Of a DNA stretch of 64,000 nt, positions 60,532-64,000 are shown one piece after another (positions within the stretch are counted from its first letter, which is position 1; every line of letters begins with the position of its first letter). Source of the stretch: Billgrantia azerbaijanica (GTDB lineage: Bacteria; Pseudomonadota; Gammaproteobacteria; Pseudomonadales; Halomonadaceae). Where the stretch lies: NCBI GenBank assembly GCA_004551485.1, contig SBLD01000015.1, forward strand, positions 1-64,000. Direction: 5' to 3'. The notes below the pieces were generated by a model. That model searched no databases. It was given only the letters and a program-made list of their open reading frames with translations, and was not told where the DNA came from. Position numbers and translations under genes: made by a program.

Positions 60532-60775
60532 GAGTCTGCCTCCTGCAATGCGGCGGAACCTGTCTCCACTCTAGCAGGCAGTTACATTTGACGCCGATCA
60601 ATAATGTAGTGAATCAAGAAGTCGTGGCCCCGCTTGCGTTGAATTACGGCTAAAGGCGAATGTGGAATATACTTGACGATGTCGGCGGCGGCGCTTAGCG
60701 TGGGCAAGGAAATTTTACGTGATCGTCTGAAATTGTTGACGTCACCGCGCCACCGACCACGCCGCGGGTGAACCG

Positions 60776-61894
60776 ATGCCAAACAAGACCAATGAAACCA
60801 GTTCCGACCACTCGACACCGCTGATCCATTTCGATGCCGTGCAGAAGACCTACGACGGCGAGAACCTGGTGGTCAAGAATCTCAACCTTGCCATTCGCCC
60901 GGGTGAGTTCGTCACCCTCCTCGGCCCCTCCGGTTCCGGCAAGACCACCTGCCTGATGATGCTCGCCGGCTTCGAGGTGCCCACCAGCGGTGACATCTAC
61001 CTGCGCGACCAGCGCCTCAACAGCGTGCCGCCCCACAAGCGCAACTTCGGCATGGTCTTCCAGAACTATGCGCTCTTCCCCCACATGACGGTGGAGGAGA
61101 ACATCCGCTACCCGCTGAAGACGCGGCGCCTGCCGGCCGTCGAGGCCGATCGCAAGGTGTCGGAGATACTGGACATGATCCAGCTGCGCGATTTCGCCAA
61201 GCGGCGCCCGGGCCAGCTTTCCGGTGGCCAGCAGCAGCGCGTGGCGCTGGCCCGCTCGCTGGTCTTCGAGCCGCAGCTGGTGCTGATGGACGAGCCGCTG
61301 GGGGCGCTGGACAAGCAGTTGCGCGAGCAGATGCAGCTGGAGATCAAGCACCTCCACGAGCAACTGGGCCTGACCGTGGTCTTCGTCACCCACGACCAGA
61401 GCGAGGCGCTGACCATGTCGGATCGCGTCGCCGTCTTCAACGACGGCGTGATCCAGCAGATCGACACCCCCGGCAACCTCTACGAATACCCCGCCAACGC
61501 CTTCGTCGCCCAGTTCATCGGCGAGAACAACACCCTGGCCGGCCGCATCGAGTCGGTGGAGGGCAGGCAGTGCCGCGCCCGCTTCGGCGAGGGGCTCTCC
61601 ACCGGCGCCCTGCTCGGTCCGACGCTGGCCGCGGGCGATGCCACGCGCCTGTCGATCCGCCCCGAGCGGGTCAAGCTCAACGGCGCGGCGCGCGCGCTGC
61701 CCAACCGCCTGCCGGCCCGGGTGCGCGAGTTCATCTACCTGGGCGACCACTTGCGCGTGCGCTGCGAGCTGGCCGGCAACGATGACTTCGTGGCGCGCGT
61801 GCCGGTGGACGAGTTCGCCAGCCACATGCAGCCGGGCGAGACGGTGGAGCTCGGCTGGCGCGACGAGGACGTGCGCGCCCTGGATGCGCCCTGA
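60776..61894 (+). CDS. potA: ABC transporter ATP-binding protein, polyamine type (PotA-like)
   Basis: 372 residues. Walker A GPSGSGKTT (about 50-58), signature LSGGQQQRVALARS (about 149-162), Walker B LVLMDEPLGALD (about 169-180), switch His in VTHDQSEALT, and a C-terminal TOBE domain (about 290-370). It powers uptake of a polyamine or related cationic compound from the periplasm. It is the first gene of an operon with a binding protein and a permease. The 244-base region upstream has an AT-rich stretch with a possible -10 (TATACT near 60668) but no clear -35. A second permease gene is expected beyond the window. Confidence 0.88.
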   Translation: MPNKTNETSSDHSTPLIHFDAVQKTYDGENLVVKNLNLAIRPGEFVTLLGPSGSGKTTCLMMLAGFEVPTSGDIYLRDQRLNSVPPHKRNFGMVFQNYALFPHMTVEENIRYPLKTRRLPAVEADRKVSEILDMIQLRDFAKRRPGQLSGGQQQRVALARSLVFEPQLVLMDEPLGALDKQLREQMQLEIKHLHEQLGLTVVFVTHDQSEALTMSDRVAVFNDGVIQQIDTPGNLYEYPANAFVAQFIGENNTLAGRIESVEGRQCRARFGEGLSTGALLGPTLAAGDATRLSIRPERVKLNGAARALPNRLPARVREFIYLGDHLRVRCELAGNDDFVARVPVDEFASHMQPGETVELGWRDEDVRALDAP

Positions 61895-62007
61895 GTCGGC
61901 CCGGCTGGCTCGGGGCCTGCCTGCCCGCTTCGGGCAGAGCTCGATGACGAGAGCTCGATACCACTACCTCAACAACAAGGAAGGTCGCTAGCGACCAGGA
62001 GAGTGTG

Positions 62008-63078
62008 ATGAAGCGTGACATGAACCACCCGCAACCCCAGAAGCGCCTGGCCCGTGGCGTGGCCCTGGGCAGCCTGTTCACCGCCGGCCTGGCCCTCTCG
62101 GCCGGTGCCCAGGCGCTCACCGTGATCTCCTTCGGCGGGGCTTCCGGCGACGCCATGGAGAAGGCCTACTACGGCCCCTTCCAGGAGAGCACCGGCGTCG
62201 ACCTGACGCCGGGGGACTACAACGGCGAACTGTCGCGCATCCGCGCCATGGTCGAGACCGGCAACGTCAGCTGGGACCTGGTGGAGATGGAATCGCCGGA
62301 GCTCGTGCGCGGCTGCTTCGAGGGGCTCTTCGAGCCCATCGACTGGGAACGCCTGGGCCTGGGCGACACGCTGATCGACTCGGCCTACAACGAGTGCGGG
62401 GTGGGTACCTTCGTGTGGTCGACGGTGCTGGCCTACAACGCCGATGAGCTCGATGCCGCACCGACCTCCTGGGAGGACTTCTGGAACGTCGAGGACTTCC
62501 CCGGCAAGCGCGGCCTGCGCCGCGGTGCCAAGTACACCCTGGAGTTCGCCCTGCTCGCCGACGGCGTGCCGGCCAGCGAGGTCTATGACGTGCTGGCCAC
62601 CGACGAGGGCGTCGACCGCGCCTTTGCCAAGCTCGACGAGATCAAGGAGCACATCCAGTGGTGGGAGGCCGGCGCCCAGCCGCCCCAGTGGCTGGTGGCC
62701 GGCGACGTGGTGATGACCTCCTCCTACAACGGCCGCATTGCCGCCGCCCAGGAAGAGGGCAACGCGCTGGACATCGTCTGGGACGGCAGCGTCTACGACC
62801 TGGACTACTGGGCCATCGTCGCCGGCAGCGACTACACCGAGGAGGCCTACCGGTTCATCGAGTTCGCCAGCCAGCCGGAGAATCAGGCCGTCTATTCCCG
62901 CGAGATTCCCTACGGGCCGGTGCACCCCGGCGCCATCGACCAGCTCGACGAGGAGCAGGCGCGGCGGATGCCCACCCACGTGGAGAACCTCGACGGCGCC
63001 CTGGCCATGAACACGGCCTTCTGGGTCAGCTATGGCGAGGAGCTGGAGCAGCGCTTCAACGCCTGGGCGGCGCAGTAA
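62008..63078 (+). CDS. ABC transporter substrate-binding protein, polyamine type
   Basis: 356 residues with a signal peptide (hydrophobic core about 16-32, cleavage near AQA). The mature start LTVISFGGASGDAMEKAYYGPF (about 37-58) and the WDLVEMESPEL, WEDFWNVEDFPGKRGLR and SYNGRIAAA blocks place it in the PotD/PotF superfamily of periplasmic binding proteins. Acidic residues in the cleft fit a cationic ligand such as putrescine or spermidine, but other amines are possible. The ATG at 62008 (after a GTG) has AGGAGAG upstream. It lies between the ATPase and permease genes. Confidence 0.9.
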   Translation: MKRDMNHPQPQKRLARGVALGSLFTAGLALSAGAQALTVISFGGASGDAMEKAYYGPFQESTGVDLTPGDYNGELSRIRAMVETGNVSWDLVEMESPELVRGCFEGLFEPIDWERLGLGDTLIDSAYNECGVGTFVWSTVLAYNADELDAAPTSWEDFWNVEDFPGKRGLRRGAKYTLEFALLADGVPASEVYDVLATDEGVDRAFAKLDEIKEHIQWWEAGAQPPQWLVAGDVVMTSSYNGRIAAAQEEGNALDIVWDGSVYDLDYWAIVAGSDYTEEAYRFIEFASQPENQAVYSREIPYGPVHPGAIDQLDEEQARRMPTHVENLDGALAMNTAFWVSYGEELEQRFNAWAAQ

Positions 63079-63160
63079 GCGCTCGCCGGGAGGCCGTTCA
63101 CAAGCGACCTCCCGGCAGCCCATCGCCTGCCCGACCTGATCCGAATCGCTGGGGGAGTCC

Positions 63161-64000
63161 ATGACCACCACCACACTCGATGGCGGCGCCAGCGCGCCCG
63201 CCCGGGGGAACCTCAAGTCCCGCCTGCGGCGTGCCGAGCGCATGCGCAAGCTCAAGGCGATCGGCCTGGTGGCGCCGCTGGCGCTGTTCCTGGTCGTGGT
63301 CTTCGTGGTGCCCATCGGCAACATGCTGCTCAACAGCGTCGACAACGGCAGCCTGCGTCACGTCATGCCGCAGACCGCCTCGGCGCTCACCCAGTGGGAC
63401 GGCACGGGGCTGCCCGGCGAGGCGGCCTTCGCCACCTTCGCCGAGGAGCTGCGCGACTCGCGGCGCGGTGGCGGGCTGGGCAGCGTCGGTCGCCGCCTCA
63501 ACTATGAGGATCCCCAGTACCGCGGCCTGCTGATGCGCACCCTGATGGGCCTGCCAGCGTCGAGCGACGACTGGCGGGAAACGCTCATCGGCATCGACGC
63601 GGCCTGGGGCGAGACGGCCACCTGGCGTGGCATCCAGGCCGCGGCGTCGCCGCGTACCGACCGCTACCTGCTCGCCTCGCTCGACCTCGAGCGCGGCGCC
63701 GATGGCGAGGTCCAGCGCGTCGATGAGGACAACCGCCTCTACCAAGCCGTCTTCCAGCGCACCCTGGTGATCGCCGGCGGCGTGACGCTGATCTGCCTGC
63801 TGCTGGGCTTCCCGCTTGCCTACCTGTTGGCCACGCTGCCGGCGAAGACCAGCAACCTGCTGATGATCCTGGTGCTGCTGCCGTTCTGGACGTCGCTGCT
63901 GGTGCGTACCGCAGCCTGGATCATCCTCTTGCAGTCCAACGGCCTGGCCAACCAGACCCTGCAGACCCTGGGGCTCATCGAGTCGCCCCTGCAACTGGTC
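63161..64000 (+). CDS. ABC transporter permease, polyamine type (incomplete at window edge)
   Basis: 280 codons without a stop, cut by the window edge. A cytoplasmic start, one membrane segment (about 34-52), then an unusually large loop of about 130 residues on the periplasmic side, then the normal permease segments (from about 200, with FPLAYLLATLPA and the start of the next helix). Such an inserted loop is known in one subgroup of polyamine-type permeases. The ATG at 63161 has GGGGGAG upstream. It is the third gene of the uptake operon. The missing part should contain the EAA loop that docks the ATPase. Confidence 0.9.
   Translation, partial: MTTTTLDGGASAPARGNLKSRLRRAERMRKLKAIGLVAPLALFLVVVFVVPIGNMLLNSVDNGSLRHVMPQTASALTQWDGTGLPGEAAFATFAEELRDSRRGGGLGSVGRRLNYEDPQYRGLLMRTLMGLPASSDDWRETLIGIDAAWGETATWRGIQAAASPRTDRYLLASLDLERGADGEVQRVDEDNRLYQAVFQRTLVIAGGVTLICLLLGFPLAYLLATLPAKTSNLLMILVLLPFWTSLLVRTAAWIILLQSNGLANQTLQTLGLIESPLQLV

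Noticed and set aside
1-64000. CRISPR arrays, insertion sequences, prophage genes
   Set aside because: No regularly spaced direct repeats and no transposase, phage structural or Cas proteins were found.

Overview
The window looks like chromosomal DNA from a GC-rich gammaproteobacterium, probably of the Halomonas type. This is inferred from gene content (NasST-controlled assimilatory nitrate reduction, polyamine-type ABC uptake, amidoligase pair, DUF1127 protein) and from GC-rich codon use, not from any rRNA marker. No rRNA, tRNA, CRISPR array, transposase or integron integrase was seen. The left 4 kb is different: it is visibly AT-richer and built as short single-gene units, all on the + strand, each followed by an attC-like site. 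I read it as the distal end of an integron cassette array.

Region by region. 1-4250: cassette array (small membrane ORF, unknown membrane protein, unknown cysteine-containing protein, DUF6602/PD-(D/E)XK-like protein, ArsN2-like acetyltransferase, VOC protein), closed by a terminator. 4268-14665: nitrate and nitrite assimilation. nasT-nasS-(leader)-FAD oxidoreductase-nirB-nirD run leftward; nasA and cobA run rightward. 14734-22339: a c-di-GMP signalling block made of a soluble histidine kinase, a REC-HD-GYP-like regulator with a degenerate HD motif, a membrane LOV-GGDEF-EAL-REC protein and a PAS-GGDEF-EAL protein. 22476-25553: peroxiredoxin, GFA protein, SDR and a histone-deacetylase-like amidohydrolase. 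25698-27050: NarK-type nitrate transporter. 27331-35169: two L,D-transpeptidases, a DUF1127 protein, an ABC exporter, an M23 peptidase and a pirin. 35268-44599: LysR regulator, YqjG, YaiI, DEAD-box helicase, ArgE, DUF1428 protein, glutamine synthetase and an SDR. 44679-50013: sbcDC and endonuclease V. 50015-53222: aldo/keto reductase, OsmC, and an amidoligase/glutamine amidotransferase pair. 53331-58385: MscS channel operon and a CBS-BON protein. 58673-60531: class V aminotransferase and a methyltransferase. 60776-64000: polyamine-type ABC uptake operon, with the permease running off the edge.

The nitrogen genes appear to form one regulon with two layers of control. nasA, the nirB operon and narK each have a sigma-54-like -24/-12 element with an NtrC-like palindrome about 120-150 bp upstream of the predicted start. 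The nasA and nirB leaders also carry a hairpin with an A-x-x-G-x-x hexaloop followed by an intrinsic-terminator-like stem, the layout expected for NasT (ANTAR) antitermination released by nitrate through NasS. Nitrate enters by NarK, NasA reduces it to nitrite, and NirBD, with siroheme supplied through CobA, reduces nitrite to ammonium. The glutamine synthetase further right could fix that ammonium.

A family of about 90-bp palindromic intergenic repeats (ends GTGGGAGGCCGG and CCGGCCTCCCAC) occurs five times and looks like a REP/BIME or MITE-type element of this genome.
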